Shown here: positions 34,791 through 44,016 of the stretch, one piece after another
Numbering within the stretch: position 1 is the first letter of the stretch
How the letters are laid out: the number at the start of each line of letters is the position of its first letter
Assembly (NCBI GenBank): GCA_947591315.1
Contig: CANQDD010000010.1
Coordinates: forward strand, 27,225-91,224
Reading direction: 5' to 3'
Origin: an uncultured Clostridia bacterium
Lineage (GTDB): Bacteria > Bacillota > Clostridia > UBA1381
DNA length: 64,000 bases
Made by a program: the position numbers and the translations under genes
Notes under the pieces: generated by a model
The model's database searches: none
What the model saw: only the letters and a program-made list of their open reading frames with translations
Told to the model about the DNA's origin: nothing

Positions 34791-35999
34791 ATGAAATACA
34801 TTGTAATTTTAGGAGACGGTATGGCGGATTATCCGGTGGATTATTTTGACGGAAAGACTATTCTCGAGGTCGCGGATAAGCCGACCATTGACTATATGTC
34901 AAAGCACGGCGAGCTTGGCATGGTTAAGACCGTGCAGGACGGCATGAAGCCCGGCTCGGATGTGGCTAATCTGTCGGTCATGGGCTATGACACGAAAAAA
35001 TGCTACAGCGGACGCTCGCCGCTCGAAGCCGCGTCAATCGGCGTTGAGATGAAGGACGACGACGTTACGTTCCGCACAAATCTTGTGACGCTCTCCGACG
35101 AGGAAAATTATGAGGACAAGACAATGCTCGACTATTCCTCCGGTGAAATCACGACAGCCGAAGCGGCTGAGATTATGAAAGCCGTAGCGGCTGAATTGAA
35201 TACCGACGTTATAAAATTCTATCCCGGCATCAGCTACCGCCACCTGTGCGTATGGAGCGGCGGCTCTACCAATGTGGATTTAACTCCGCCGCACGATATT
35301 TCGGACAGGAAAATCGGTGAATATCTCCCGAAGGGCGACGGCGCGGAGAAATTTCTTGAAATGATGAAAAAAAGCGTGGAAATTTTGAAGGAGCACCCCG
35401 TAAACAAGGCTCGCGTCGCGGCGGGTAAAAATCCGGCGACCTCGATATGGCCCTGGGGCGAGGGCACAAAGCCGCAGCTTGAAAACTTCTACGAAAAATA
35501 CGGCTTGAAGGGCAGCGTTATTTCGGCTGTCGATTTGATAAAGGGCATAGCTAAATGCGCCGGAATGAACTCGATCGACGTAGAGGGCGCGACCGGCAAC
35601 TGCGAAACCAACTGGGACGGCAAGGCTCGGGCGGCGCTCGAGGCTATTACCGGCGACAGCGATTTTGTGTACATTCATATGGAAGCGCCCGATGAAATGG
35701 GACATCAGGGACTGCCCGAAAAGAAGAAGTACGCGGTGGAAACGATAGATAAAAAGGTTGTAAAATTCTTAAAGGACGAGCTGGAAAAGCGCGGTATAGA
35801 CTATAAAATGCTGATAATGCCCGACCATCCTACGCCGATCAAGCTCAAAACCCACGTATCAGACCCCGTGCCGTATGTTATCTACGACAGCACGAAGGAC
35901 GGCGGCTCGGGATTGGCATACACCGAGGAAAACGGCAAGAAAACGGGTATATTTATTGAAAAGGGATATACGTTGATGGAGCGGTTTTTGGATAGGTAA
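34791..35999 (+). CDS. apgM: Cofactor-independent phosphoglycerate mutase (archaeal ApgM type)
   Basis: This 402-residue alkaline-phosphatase-superfamily enzyme interconverts 3- and 2-phosphoglycerate. It starts MKYIVILGDGMADYPVDYFDG; PGSDVANLSVMGYD contains the phosphorylated serine, and MEAPDEMGHQG and IMPDHPTPIKLKTH hold metal ligands. It belongs to the archaeal-type family, not the GpmI family. I chose ATG 34791 after AAAGGGG; an upstream frame extension overlaps hicA. A palindromic repeat follows the stop. Confidence 0.92.
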   Translation: MKYIVILGDGMADYPVDYFDGKTILEVADKPTIDYMSKHGELGMVKTVQDGMKPGSDVANLSVMGYDTKKCYSGRSPLEAASIGVEMKDDDVTFRTNLVTLSDEENYEDKTMLDYSSGEITTAEAAEIMKAVAAELNTDVIKFYPGISYRHLCVWSGGSTNVDLTPPHDISDRKIGEYLPKGDGAEKFLEMMKKSVEILKEHPVNKARVAAGKNPATSIWPWGEGTKPQLENFYEKYGLKGSVISAVDLIKGIAKCAGMNSIDVEGATGNCETNWDGKARAALEAITGDSDFVYIHMEAPDEMGHQGLPEKKKYAVETIDKKVVKFLKDELEKRGIDYKMLIMPDHPTPIKLKTHVSDPVPYVIYDSTKDGGSGLAYTEENGKKTGIFIEKGYTLMERFLDR

Positions 36000-36015
36000 A
36001 TTGTGATTTAGCGGC

Positions 36016-36134
36016 TGATAGCCTCCCCTTGAGGGGAGGTGGCATTGCGAAGCAATGACGGAGAGGTGGCAATACGTATTTTGAGAAACCACCTCTCAGT
36101 CGCCTACGGCGACAGCTCCCCTCAAGGGGAGCCT
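36016..36134. repeat. Palindromic element, inverted copy
   Basis: This is the same family as 33182-33294 and 60768-60884 but in opposite orientation. It starts CCTCCCCTTGAGGGGAGG and ends GCTCCCCTCAAGGGGAGCC, with inner GCATTGCGAAGCAATG and GTCGCCTACGGCGAC hairpins. A degenerate REP hairpin (ATAG guide, GGCGGATA stem) follows at 36138-36159. Confidence 0.7.
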
Positions 36135-36192
36135 CACATAGGGGCGGATATTATCCGCCTGCCCACAACACAACTGAAAGGAGTCCATACAC

Positions 36193-38118
36193 ATGGAAAA
36201 ATTCTACATTACAACGGCAATCGCGTACACGTCGAAAAAGCCGCACATCGGCAACACGTACGAGATAATTCTCACCGACGCGATAGCGCGCTTTAACCGC
36301 TTTATCGGCAAGGACGTGTTCTTCCTGACAGGCACGGACGAGCACGGTCAGAAGATACAGGAAATCGCCGAAGCGGAGGGTATAACGCCCAAAGAGCATG
36401 TCGATAAAATAGCCGGCGAGATAAAACAGATCGCCGACATGCTCAACATAAGCTACGACAAATTTATCCGCACCACCGATGATTACCACGAAAAGGCGGT
36501 GCAGAAGATATTCAGGACGCTCTACGAAAAGGGCGATATATACAAGTCGGAGTACGAGGGCTGGTACTGCACGCCGTGCGAGTCGTTCTGGACGAACACG
36601 CAGCTCGTTGACGGCAAATGCCCCGACTGCGGACGCGAGGTAAAGAAGGCGAAGGAGGAGGCGTACTTCTTCAAAATGAGCAAATACCAGGATAAGCTCA
36701 TGGAGTACATCGAAACTCACCCCGAATTTATACAGCCCGAATCGCGCAAAAATGAAATGGTAAACAATTTCTTAAAGCCCGGACTTCAGGACTTGTGCGT
36801 GTCGCGCACGAGCTTTTCATGGGGAATACCGGTGGACTTCGACCCCGGACATGTCGTATACGTGTGGATCGACGCGCTTTCAAACTATATCACCGCGCTC
36901 GGCTACTCACCCGACGAAAAGGGCGATTTATACAAGAAATACTGGCCCGCGGACGTGCATATTATAGGTAAGGATATTCTGCGCTTCCACACGATTTACT
37001 GGCCCATAATGCTTATGGCTCTCGGCGAACCGCTGCCGAAACAGGTGTTCGGTCACCCGTGGATGCTCGTGGGCGAGGAAAAAATGAGCAAGTCGCGCGG
37101 AAACGTTATATATGCCGAGGATCTCGTAAAGCATTTCGGCGTTGACGCGGTGCGTTACTATTCTCTCCACGAAATGCCGTTCGCGCAGGACGGAACAATT
37201 ACGTACGAGGTGTTCATCAGCCGCTTCAACAGCGACCTCGCGAACACCCTCGGCAATCTTGTGAACCGTACCGTCGCGATGATCAACAAGTATTTCGGCG
37301 GCGTAATACAGTCGGGCGACACGGCGGGTGAGTTTGACGACGACTTAAAGGCGGTCGCGACAAGCGCGCTCGGTAAAATCATGAAGAAAATGGAAACGCT
37401 CCACGTCGCGGACAGCCTTGACGAAATATGGACGGTCGTAAACCGCGCGAACAAATATATTGACGAAACAATGCCGTGGGTGCTCGCGAAGGACGAGAGC
37501 CAAAGAGCGCGTCTCGGCACGGTGCTTTACAACCTCATAGAAACGATAAGAATTATAACGTCGCTTTTAAGCCCGTACATGCCCGAAACGGCAGGAAAAA
37601 TAGCGGCGCAGACAGGCGCGGATAAGCTTGATTTTGCAAACGCGGACAAATTCGGCGTGACCGAAGCGGGCGTAAAGGTCGGCGAAGCTGTGCCGCTGTT
37701 CGCGAGAATAGACGCGGAAAAGAAGCTCGCGGAGCTTGAAGAGGAACTCTCGTCGGGCGCGGAGGAAGAAAAGATAGAGATAGCGCCGTACAAGGACTAT
37801 ATCGAATTCGAGGAATTTGAAAAGCTCGACATACGCGTCGGAAAGGTAATAGAGTGCGAAAAAGTACCGAAATCCTCAAAGCTGCTGCGATTCACGCTGC
37901 AGGTCGGCAGCGACACGCGCCAGATTTTATCGGGAATTTCCAAGTACCACACGCCGGAGGAGCTTATCGGCAAAAACGTGCTGTTCGTGGCGAATTTGAA
38001 GCCGCGCAAGATGATGGGACTTGAATCGTGCGGCATGATTTTGTCCGCCGAACACGGCGACGACTTAACCGTTCTCACGACGCTCAACGACATTCAGAGC
38101 GGCGCGGAAATAGTGTGA
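36193..38118 (+). CDS. metG: Methionyl-tRNA synthetase
   Basis: This 641-residue class I synthetase charges tRNA-Met. The HIGH-type signature is PHIGNTYE near residues 17-24 and KMSKSRGN lies near 298-305. Zinc knuckle cysteines are in CTPCESFW and CPDCG. The C-terminal EMAP-type tRNA-binding domain (from about residue 540: EEFEKLDIRVGKVIE) is fused, as in dimeric bacterial enzymes. GAAAGGAG precedes the ATG. Confidence 0.96.
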   Translation: MEKFYITTAIAYTSKKPHIGNTYEIILTDAIARFNRFIGKDVFFLTGTDEHGQKIQEIAEAEGITPKEHVDKIAGEIKQIADMLNISYDKFIRTTDDYHEKAVQKIFRTLYEKGDIYKSEYEGWYCTPCESFWTNTQLVDGKCPDCGREVKKAKEEAYFFKMSKYQDKLMEYIETHPEFIQPESRKNEMVNNFLKPGLQDLCVSRTSFSWGIPVDFDPGHVVYVWIDALSNYITALGYSPDEKGDLYKKYWPADVHIIGKDILRFHTIYWPIMLMALGEPLPKQVFGHPWMLVGEEKMSKSRGNVIYAEDLVKHFGVDAVRYYSLHEMPFAQDGTITYEVFISRFNSDLANTLGNLVNRTVAMINKYFGGVIQSGDTAGEFDDDLKAVATSALGKIMKKMETLHVADSLDEIWTVVNRANKYIDETMPWVLAKDESQRARLGTVLYNLIETIRIITSLLSPYMPETAGKIAAQTGADKLDFANADKFGVTEAGVKVGEAVPLFARIDAEKKLAELEEELSSGAEEEKIEIAPYKDYIEFEEFEKLDIRVGKVIECEKVPKSSKLLRFTLQVGSDTRQILSGISKYHTPEELIGKNVLFVANLKPRKMMGLESCGMILSAEHGDDLTVLTTLNDIQSGAEIV

Positions 38119-38143
38119 TCGGATTTTATGAAGGAGGATTAAC

Positions 38144-39496
38144 ATGGGCAAGCTATTCGGAACCGACGGCATAAGAGGTATCGCGAACAAGGATTTAACC
38201 GCAGATTTGGCGTTCAAAACGGGTCAGAGCGGCGCGTACGTGCTGACGAAGCACAGCACGGGACACCGTCCCCGTATACTCATAGGCAAGGACACGAGAA
38301 AGTCGGGCGACATGCTCGAAGCGGCGCTTACGGCGGGACTTTGTTCGATGGGTGCGAAGGTAATACCGCTCGGCGTGGTGCCCACGCCTGCGGTCGCGTA
38401 TCTGACGCGTCTTTACAAGGCTGACGCGGGCGTTGTGATAAGCGCGTCGCACAACCCCTGCGAGTACAACGGTATAAAATTTTTCAATCAGGACGGCTAC
38501 AAGCTGAGCGACGCGATTGAAAACGAGATTGAAAGTTACATTCTGGGCGAAAAGAAAATAGAAAATCTCCCGACGCACGGCGGCGTGGGCTACGTCAGTG
38601 CGAACCACAACGCGGTCGAGGATTACGTCGCGTTCGCGGTATCGACGATAGACTGCCGCCTCGACGGTATGAAAATAGCGATAGACTGCGCGAACGGCGC
38701 GGCGTACGAAACGGCGTTCAAGGCGCTGAACAAGCTCGGCGCGAATGTTGAGGCAATCCACAACACACCCGACGGCGTGAACATAAATTACAAATGCGGC
38801 TCGACGCACATGGAGAGCCTGCAGGCGTACGTTACGTCGATAGGCGCGGACGTCGGACTTGCGTTCGACGGTGACGCGGACAGACTGCTCGCCGTTGACG
38901 AGAACGGAAATCTCATAGACGGCGACCAGATTATGGCGGCGTGCGCGAAGTTCATGCGCGAGAACGGCACGCTGAAGCAGAACACGCTCGTTGCGACCGT
39001 CATGAGCAACCTCGGCTTATTTATCGCGGGCGACAAACTGGGACTGCACATACCGCGCACGAAGGTCGGCGACCGTTACGTGCTTGAAGAAATGCTCGCG
39101 AACGGCTACAACATCGGCGGCGAGCAGTCGGGACATATAATCTTCCTCGACCACAACACCACCGGCGACGGACTTGTGAGCGCGCTGCAGTTTTTATCGG
39201 TGCTGAAAAAGACGGGAATGAAAGCGTCGGAGGCGGCGGGCATAGTAAAGGTGATGCCGCAGGTACTCAAAAACGCGACAGTAAAGCCGGAAAACAAGAA
39301 CACATACATGGACAACGAGGAAATAGCGGCGGCGTGCAAATCGCTGGAGGACGAGTTCGCCGGCGAGGGCAGAGTGCTTATCCGCCCGTCGGGAACGGAG
39401 CCGCTCGTAAGAGTAATGATCGAAGGCAAGGACGTTGAGTACATAACGAAAAAGGCTAAGGAGCTTGCCGACATGATAGAGAGGATACTCGGTTAA
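38144..39496 (+). CDS. glmM: Phosphoglucosamine mutase
   Basis: This 450-residue enzyme makes glucosamine 1-phosphate for cell-wall precursors. LFGTDGIRGIAN opens the protein, the phosphoserine loop is ISASHNPCEYNGIKF (near residues 100-114), the metal loop is FDGDADR and the phosphate-binding loop near the end is RPSGTEPLVRVMIEG. AAGGAGG precedes the ATG. It follows metG by 25 bp. Confidence 0.96.
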   Translation: MGKLFGTDGIRGIANKDLTADLAFKTGQSGAYVLTKHSTGHRPRILIGKDTRKSGDMLEAALTAGLCSMGAKVIPLGVVPTPAVAYLTRLYKADAGVVISASHNPCEYNGIKFFNQDGYKLSDAIENEIESYILGEKKIENLPTHGGVGYVSANHNAVEDYVAFAVSTIDCRLDGMKIAIDCANGAAYETAFKALNKLGANVEAIHNTPDGVNINYKCGSTHMESLQAYVTSIGADVGLAFDGDADRLLAVDENGNLIDGDQIMAACAKFMRENGTLKQNTLVATVMSNLGLFIAGDKLGLHIPRTKVGDRYVLEEMLANGYNIGGEQSGHIIFLDHNTTGDGLVSALQFLSVLKKTGMKASEAAGIVKVMPQVLKNATVKPENKNTYMDNEEIAAACKSLEDEFAGEGRVLIRPSGTEPLVRVMIEGKDVEYITKKAKELADMIERILG

Positions 39497-39515
39497 ACGT
39501 ATGGAGGTAAAGAAA

Positions 39516-40277
39516 ATGCTGAATTTGGTAACATGGGTGGCTGTGCTTGCAATGACTGCGGCTTGCGGCGTTACGGGCGGCACAAATACCGCGCCCGCCG
39601 GCAACGGCACGGAGCTAAGCGGCAAAACGATAGCGTTTGTCGGCGACAGTATATGCTACGGAACAAACTATCACGGCGGCTACGCAAAGCTTATCGGCGA
39701 GGACGAGGGTATGAACGTCACTAACGCCGGACTGGGCGGCGCGACGATAGCGCGCGGCGTGAAGTGGACGGCTGACAGCGACGGTATACGCCCGAATATC
39801 ATAGATATGACAGAAGGTCTTGACGGTGAGTTTGACTATATAATCGCCGAGGGCGGCGTGAACGATTTCTGGAACCACGCGCCTTTGGGAGAGCTTACGG
39901 ATGGCTTTGAGGGCGACTTTGACGACACGACCTACGCGGGCGCGCTCGAAACGATATTTTCCGATATACGCGCGCTGCACCCCGAAAGCAAGGCGGGCTA
40001 CGTAATAATACACGATCCGTTCACGTATGACGCGGAGGAGGGCTTTGCGCCGTTTTACGAGATGACAAAGGCGGCGTGCGACAAATGGGGCGTGCCGTAC
40101 CTCGACCTGTACGCCGTAAACAATCAGACCGTCGGCGTAAACGTGCGCGACGCGGAGCAAAAGAAAAAGTATTTCAGCGCTAGCGACAACCCCGACGGCG
40201 ACGGCTGCCACCCGAACGAGGAGGGCTACAGACAGATTTACGTAGGGCCCATGACCGAATGGCTTAAAACGCTGTAG
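39516..40277 (+). CDS. SGNH/GDSL-type hydrolase, probable lipoprotein
   Basis: This 253-residue protein contains the SGNH blocks: GDS in FVGDSICYG, the glycine in NAGLGGAT, the asparagine in GGVNDFW, and the catalytic Asp/His in DGCHPNEEGY. Such enzymes remove acyl groups from sugars or lipids. ATG 39516 has a perfect GGAGGT site, giving MLNLVTWVAVLAMTAAC; ATG 39501 lacks one but adds MEVKK, which would give a better lipoprotein signal. The cysteine after MTAA is the likely lipidation site. The substrate is unknown; acetylated polysaccharide is plausible. Confidence 0.75.
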   Translation: MLNLVTWVAVLAMTAACGVTGGTNTAPAGNGTELSGKTIAFVGDSICYGTNYHGGYAKLIGEDEGMNVTNAGLGGATIARGVKWTADSDGIRPNIIDMTEGLDGEFDYIIAEGGVNDFWNHAPLGELTDGFEGDFDDTTYAGALETIFSDIRALHPESKAGYVIIHDPFTYDAEEGFAPFYEMTKAACDKWGVPYLDLYAVNNQTVGVNVRDAEQKKKYFSASDNPDGDGCHPNEEGYRQIYVGPMTEWLKTL

Positions 40278-40284
40278 GAGAAAC

Positions 40285-41013
40285 ATGAAAAATCTTATAC
40301 AAAACGGAGCGAAGCAGCTTAATATACAGCTTGACGATATACAGTCGGAGCAACTCGTGCGTTACGCGGAGATGCTCGTTTCACGGAACGAAAAGGTGAA
40401 CCTTACCGCGATAACTGACGACGAGGGCATAGCGACAAAGCATTTCCTTGACAGCCTTACGGCGCTCTGCACAGGACGCGTAAAAGGCAAGGTCATAGAC
40501 GTCGGTACGGGCGCGGGCTTCCCGGGACTTGTGCTGAAAATCGCGGAGCCGGAGCTTAACGTAACGCTTCTCGACAGCCTTAACAAGCGGCTTACGTTCC
40601 TAAAGGACGTGTGCGATGAATTAAATATCGGCGGCGCGGAGCTTGTGCACGCGCGCGCCGAGGACGGAGGACGCGACGGAAAGTACCGCGGCATGTTCGA
40701 TACCGCAGTATCGCGCGCGGTGGCGAATTTGACGGTGCTGTCGGAGTGGTGCCTGCCGTTTGTAAAGCAGGGCGGCTACTTTCTCGCGCTCAAAGGACCG
40801 CTAGCCGAAAAGGAGCTAAAGGACGCGCGCCGCGCGATAAAAATCCTCGGCGGCGAGGTAGAGGACGTGTACGAGGCGGACATACCGTTCACCGACCTCA
40901 AGCACAAAATAATCGTGATAAAAAAAGTAGGACAAACTCCCCTAAAATACCCGCGTAAAGCCGGTATTGCGACAAAAACTCCTATCGGAACTCCGTACAA
41001 TTTATCGAAATAA
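40285..41013 (+). CDS. rsmG: 16S rRNA (guanine-527 N7)-methyltransferase
   Basis: This 242-residue protein shows VIDVGTGAGFPGLVLKI (motif I), LLDSLNKRLTFLKDV, and the SRAVANLTVLSEWCLPF segment of RsmG/GidB. It methylates G527 of 16S rRNA. TAGGAG precedes the ATG. It is placed just before noc, as in many Firmicutes. Confidence 0.95.
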   Translation: MKNLIQNGAKQLNIQLDDIQSEQLVRYAEMLVSRNEKVNLTAITDDEGIATKHFLDSLTALCTGRVKGKVIDVGTGAGFPGLVLKIAEPELNVTLLDSLNKRLTFLKDVCDELNIGGAELVHARAEDGGRDGKYRGMFDTAVSRAVANLTVLSEWCLPFVKQGGYFLALKGPLAEKELKDARRAIKILGGEVEDVYEADIPFTDLKHKIIVIKKVGQTPLKYPRKAGIATKTPIGTPYNLSK

Positions 41014-41057
41014 AAAAATAATGTAAAACGGTGTCAAAACGCGGCGCACGATAACGC

Positions 41058-41085
41058 TTGCGCGCGCGGAAAAAAGTGCTATAAT
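41058..41085 (+). promoter_or_regulatory. Promoter of noc
   Basis: TATAAT at 41080-41085 is clear; TTGCGC at 41058-41063 is a modest -35 with a 16-bp spacer. Transcription would start near 41092. Confidence 0.5.
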
Positions 41086-41091
41086 AATAAA

Positions 41092-41171
41092 TGTAAGACA
41101 GACAAGTATCAAAAAGGTACATCACAACAGGGTTTCCCCAAGGCCCTGTCTACCCCCAAAATTGTCTTACA
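41092..41171 (+). ncRNA. Candidate structured leader RNA upstream of noc
   Basis: TGTAAGACA (41092-41100) pairs perfectly with TGTCTTACA (41163-41171) and encloses two hairpins: GTATC-AAAAA-GGTAC (41106-41120) and ACAGGG...CCCTGT (41127-41149). The outer helix begins at the expected transcript start. AGACAG (41096-41101) could alternatively pair with CTGTCT (41146-41151), giving a switch between two folds. I compared it by eye with purine, preQ1, THF, ZTP, fluoride and TPP riboswitch cores and found no match. Function is unknown. Confidence 0.45.
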
Positions 41172-41193
41172 CCTTCCACCACCGAGGGTAAAT

Positions 41194-41245
41194 GGCGATA
41201 ATGTATATACATCATGTGTTTGCATCAATGGCGTACATTATCGCC
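41194..41245 (+). repeat. Perfect 12-bp inverted repeat in the noc leader
   Basis: GGCGATAATGTA (41194-41205) and TACATTATCGCC (41234-41245) enclose a 28-base loop. A T-rich stretch follows (CTCTTTTTATTTT), so it could act as an attenuator, or it could be a protein-binding site. Confidence 0.5.
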
Positions 41246-41302
41246 GCTTACTCTTTTTATTTTGTGAATTGCACGGAAAATCTGCCGATAGGAGACACCG
41301 AC

Positions 41303-42115
41303 ATGATAAGATTACTCAAAAAACAAACCGATCCCGACGCGCCGCGCGCGGAGCTTCTGCCGCTTGACGCCATAGCGCCGAACCCGAACCAGCCAAGAAG
41401 GTATTTTGAACAGTCGGCTATGGAGGAGCTTCGCGACTCGATACTCGAATACGGCGTGATACAGCCGATAACGGTGCGCCGCCTGCACGGAGAGTACGAG
41501 CTTGTGGCGGGCGAACGGCGTTTCCGCGCCGCGCAGATGGCGGGGCTTACGGAAATACCGGCTGTGGTAATTGACGCGGACAGCGACAAATCCGCGATTC
41601 TCGCGCTTTTGGAAAATCTGCAGCGTGAGGACTTGTCGTTTTTCGAGGTTGCCGAGAGCTACAAAAGCCTTATACGCCGTCAGGGCATGACGGAGACGGA
41701 GATAGCCGAAAAGGTCGGAAAGAGCCGTTCGTCGGTCGCGAACAAGATACGCCTTTTGAGACTTCCGCCGCTCGTGAAAAAGGTGATACGCGACTACGAT
41801 TTAACGGAGCGTCACGCGCGCGCTCTTTTGCTGCTTCCCGACGAGGAAAAGCAGCTTGAGGCGGTAAAAACCGTGTGCCGCGACAATTTGAGCGTGGCGC
41901 AGACCGAGCGGCTTGTGCGCGACATGAACGCCGCCGCGCGCAAGCGTGCGATGCCGATAAACGAGCTGCGCGTCACGAAGGAGAACGACGTCAGGGTATT
42001 TCGCAACACCGTCACAAAGGCTGTCGATATGATGAAAAAGAGCGGTATCGACGCCGACCTCGAAGAAAAAAATCACGACTGGGGCACGGAATACATAATA
42101 AAGGTTAAGAAATAA
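41303..42115 (+). CDS. noc: ParB/Noc-family DNA-binding protein (nucleoid occlusion)
   Basis: This 270-residue protein has the ParB N-terminal CTP-binding domain (LPLDAIAPNPNQPRRYF, GVIQPITVRR and VAGERRFRAAQMAG) and the KorB-type helix-turn-helix (MTETEIAEKVGKSRSSVANKIRLL). The GERR box is intact. Position directly after rsmG and absence of parA favour Noc over ParB. Noc binds DNA and membrane and keeps the division septum off the nucleoid. ATG 41303 follows AGGAG; an upstream frame extension runs back through the leader hairpins and is unlikely. Whether this organism uses it as ParB cannot be decided here. Confidence 0.85.
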   Translation: MIRLLKKQTDPDAPRAELLPLDAIAPNPNQPRRYFEQSAMEELRDSILEYGVIQPITVRRLHGEYELVAGERRFRAAQMAGLTEIPAVVIDADSDKSAILALLENLQREDLSFFEVAESYKSLIRRQGMTETEIAEKVGKSRSSVANKIRLLRLPPLVKKVIRDYDLTERHARALLLLPDEEKQLEAVKTVCRDNLSVAQTERLVRDMNAAARKRAMPINELRVTKENDVRVFRNTVTKAVDMMKKSGIDADLEEKNHDWGTEYIIKVKK

Positions 42116-42137
42116 GGTGAAAAAGGTAAAAAAATGC

Positions 42138-42166
42138 TTGACAATGCGGACTAAAACCTATATAAT
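42138..42166 (+). promoter_or_regulatory. Promoter of the rpmH operon
   Basis: TTGACA (42138-42143) and TATAAT (42161-42166), 17-bp spacer, 80-base leader. Confidence 0.85.
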
Positions 42167-42245
42167 AGATGAGGTGTCTTGAATTAAGGATAGTTTACTA
42201 AGCCCGTCAAACGGGGCGGGAGAAAGCAGAGGAGGTGCTTTAGGA

Positions 42246-42380
42246 ATGAAAATGACATATCAGCCGAAAAAGCGTCAGCGCTCAAAGGAACACGGCTTCA
42301 GAAAGAGAATGTCCACAAAGTCGGGAAGAAAGATTCTTGCGGGAAGAAGACTGAGAGGCAGAAAGAAGTTATCTGCGTAA
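42246..42380 (+). CDS. rpmH: Ribosomal protein L34
   Basis: This 44-residue, very basic protein reads [20 protein letters not shown] and ends [12 protein letters not shown], the L34 signature. It is part of the large ribosomal subunit. GGAGGTG precedes the ATG by about eight bases. It heads the rpmH-rnpA-yidD-yidC-jag block. Confidence 0.95.
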   Translation: MKMTYQPKKRQRSKEHGFRKRMSTKSGRKILAGRRLRGRKKLSA

Positions 42381-42392
42381 TATGGGACTTTG

Positions 42393-42430
42393 GCAGGAAG
42401 CATGAAGGGATTGTGCTTGCTGCTTTTTTT
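42393..42430 (+). terminator. Hairpin with T tract between rpmH and rnpA
   Basis: GCAGGAAGCA and TGCTTGCTGC pair with one mismatch around an 11-base loop, followed by seven T. Incomplete termination would give more L34 mRNA than RNase P protein mRNA. Confidence 0.65.
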
Positions 42431-42449
42431 CTTAAAGGGTGCGAGAAAC

Positions 42450-42782
42450 ATGAAAAACACTCAAAGCTTAAAGCTCAACCGCGACTTTCGCCGCGTCTAC
42501 AAGGGCGCGAGCCACGCGGGCGGTTACACCGTGGTATACGCGAGAAAGAACCGCTGCGGCTTTAACCGTCTCGGACTTACCGTCAGTAAAACGGCGGGAA
42601 AGGCAGTCGTGCGCAACCGCTTAAAGCGGCTCATGCGCGAAAGCTACCGCTTAATGGAGGACGATATACGCACGGGCTACGACATAATAATCGTGGCGCG
42701 CAACCGCGCGGTCGGAAAGACGTTTGAGCAGATAAGAAGCGACGTCAGCTTTTCGCTGAACAAGCTTGAAATGAAGAAATGA
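42450..42782 (+). CDS. rnpA: RNase P protein component
   Basis: This 110-residue basic protein assists the RNase P RNA in 5' processing of t[17 protein letters not shown] at the start and the RNR motif [17 protein letters not shown] (near residues 51-67) are diagnostic. I chose ATG 42450, which gives the usual length; an ATG at 42390 lies in the terminator hairpin. The stop overlaps yidD (ATGA). Confidence 0.95.
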   Translation: MKNTQSLKLNRDFRRVYKGASHAGGYTVVYARKNRCGFNRLGLTVSKTAGKAVVRNRLKRLMRESYRLMEDDIRTGYDIIIVARNRAVGKTFEQIRSDVSFSLNKLEMKK

Positions 42783-43024
42783 AAAAGGTTTTAACAAAAT
42801 CTATAGAATTTTACAGACACCACATATCACCGTATAAGGGCGGGGCATGCTGCCGATTTTATCCGACCTGCTCTCAATATGCACTCGAAGCAATCGAAAT
42901 ACACGGTGCGGCAAAGGGAACGTACCTTGCCATAAGGCGGCTTTTAAAGTGTCATCCGTTCCATGAGGGGGGATATGATCCCGTTCCCCCGAAAAAGGAA
43001 AAGGACGGCGGAAAGGAAAAATAG
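42779..43024 (+). CDS. yidD: Membrane protein insertion efficiency factor YidD
   Basis: This 81-residue protein shows [20 protein letters not shown], then [16 protein letters not shown] and [13 protein letters not shown], the whole YidD signature. It helps YidC insert membrane proteins. It overlaps rnpA by four bases and lies five bases before yidC. Confidence 0.95.
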   Translation: MKKVLTKSIEFYRHHISPYKGGACCRFYPTCSQYALEAIEIHGAAKGTYLAIRRLLKCHPFHEGGYDPVPPKKEKDGGKEK

Positions 43025-43029
43025 CGTAT

Positions 43030-44016
43030 ATGTTTGAGTTTCTTATTACTCGACCGATGGGCTTTATCATAAAGTTTATTTATGATTTCGCGCAAAATTA
43101 CGGCGTAGCCATAATTCTGTTTACCATCGTAATAAAGATGATTCTGCTGCCGCTCAATGTAAAATCGCAGAAATCATTGCGCAAGCAGCAGAAAATTCAA
43201 CCGTATATCATGGAGCTTCAGGAGAAATATAAAAACGACCAGCAGAAGCTCCAGCAGGAAATGATGAAGGTCTATAAGAACAACAACGTAAGCATGACGG
43301 GCGGCTGTCTGCCGATGCTTATACAGTTCCCGATACTCATAGGTCTTTATCAGGTTATCCAGAGACCGCTGCAGTACATGCTCGGCGTGGTATGGGACGG
43401 CGCGTACGACGAGATACTTCACCTGCGCGACGCGGCGGCGAATCTTGTCACGAGTATTCCCGGAATTATGGGAAATTACGCGGGCGCGGAACCGCTGAAT
43501 ATTTGGAACCAAGGGCAGATATTCATATCGAAATGGGCTGCCGCCGTGGGAACGCAGGGCTCGACGCTCGAAGGCGTTTCCGGCATGGCGCAGCACCCGT
43601 GGGTAGTCAATTTTGATTTCCTCGGTCTCGATTTGTCAACGGTACCCGGAGACGCGTTCAATCACGCGATTTCAAGCGGCGCGTGGATGGGACTTATAAT
43701 CTTCATAATTCCGCTGCTTGCCGTTGTGTCGTCTGTCGTATCAATGAAAATTTCGCAGATGCAGGCGGGACAGAACAACAGCGCAAACAACCAGGCAAAC
43801 CAGATGAATAAGACGATGAATCTCATCATGCCCATAATGACCGGCTTCTTTACGATAATTCTGCCGGCAGGTCTCGGACTTTACTGGATAATAAGCTCTG
43901 TTGTACAGATAGTACAGCAGCTTGCGGTTAATTTTTATTTAGAAAAGAAAGGGGAGGACATAGTTGTCACCATTCCTGAGAAAAAACAGCTCCACGGAAA
44001 AAAGCGCAAGAAATAA
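43030..44016 (+). CDS. yidC: Membrane protein insertase YidC
   Basis: This 328-residue protein has five or so membrane helices. MILLPLNVKSQKSLRKQQKIQPYIMELQEKY is the conserved cytoplasmic region after the second helix, and GGCLPMLIQFPILIGLYQVI the next. The large periplasmic domain of Gram-negative YidC is absent. No lipobox is seen, unlike SpoIIIJ. The basic C-terminus (KKQLHGKKRKK) suits ribosome contact. Its end overlaps jag by 53 bases. Confidence 0.93.
   Translation: MFEFLITRPMGFIIKFIYDFAQNYGVAIILFTIVIKMILLPLNVKSQKSLRKQQKIQPYIMELQEKYKNDQQKLQQEMMKVYKNNNVSMTGGCLPMLIQFPILIGLYQVIQRPLQYMLGVVWDGAYDEILHLRDAAANLVTSIPGIMGNYAGAEPLNIWNQGQIFISKWAAAVGTQGSTLEGVSGMAQHPWVVNFDFLGLDLSTVPGDAFNHAISSGAWMGLIIFIIPLLAVVSSVVSMKISQMQAGQNNSANNQANQMNKTMNLIMPIMTGFFTIILPAGLGLYWIISSVVQIVQQLAVNFYLEKKGEDIVVTIPEKKQLHGKKRKK

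Noticed and set aside
42116..42245. Replication origin next to rpmH
   Set aside because: No DnaA boxes (TTATCCACA type) and no dnaA gene; only a promoter and leader are seen.
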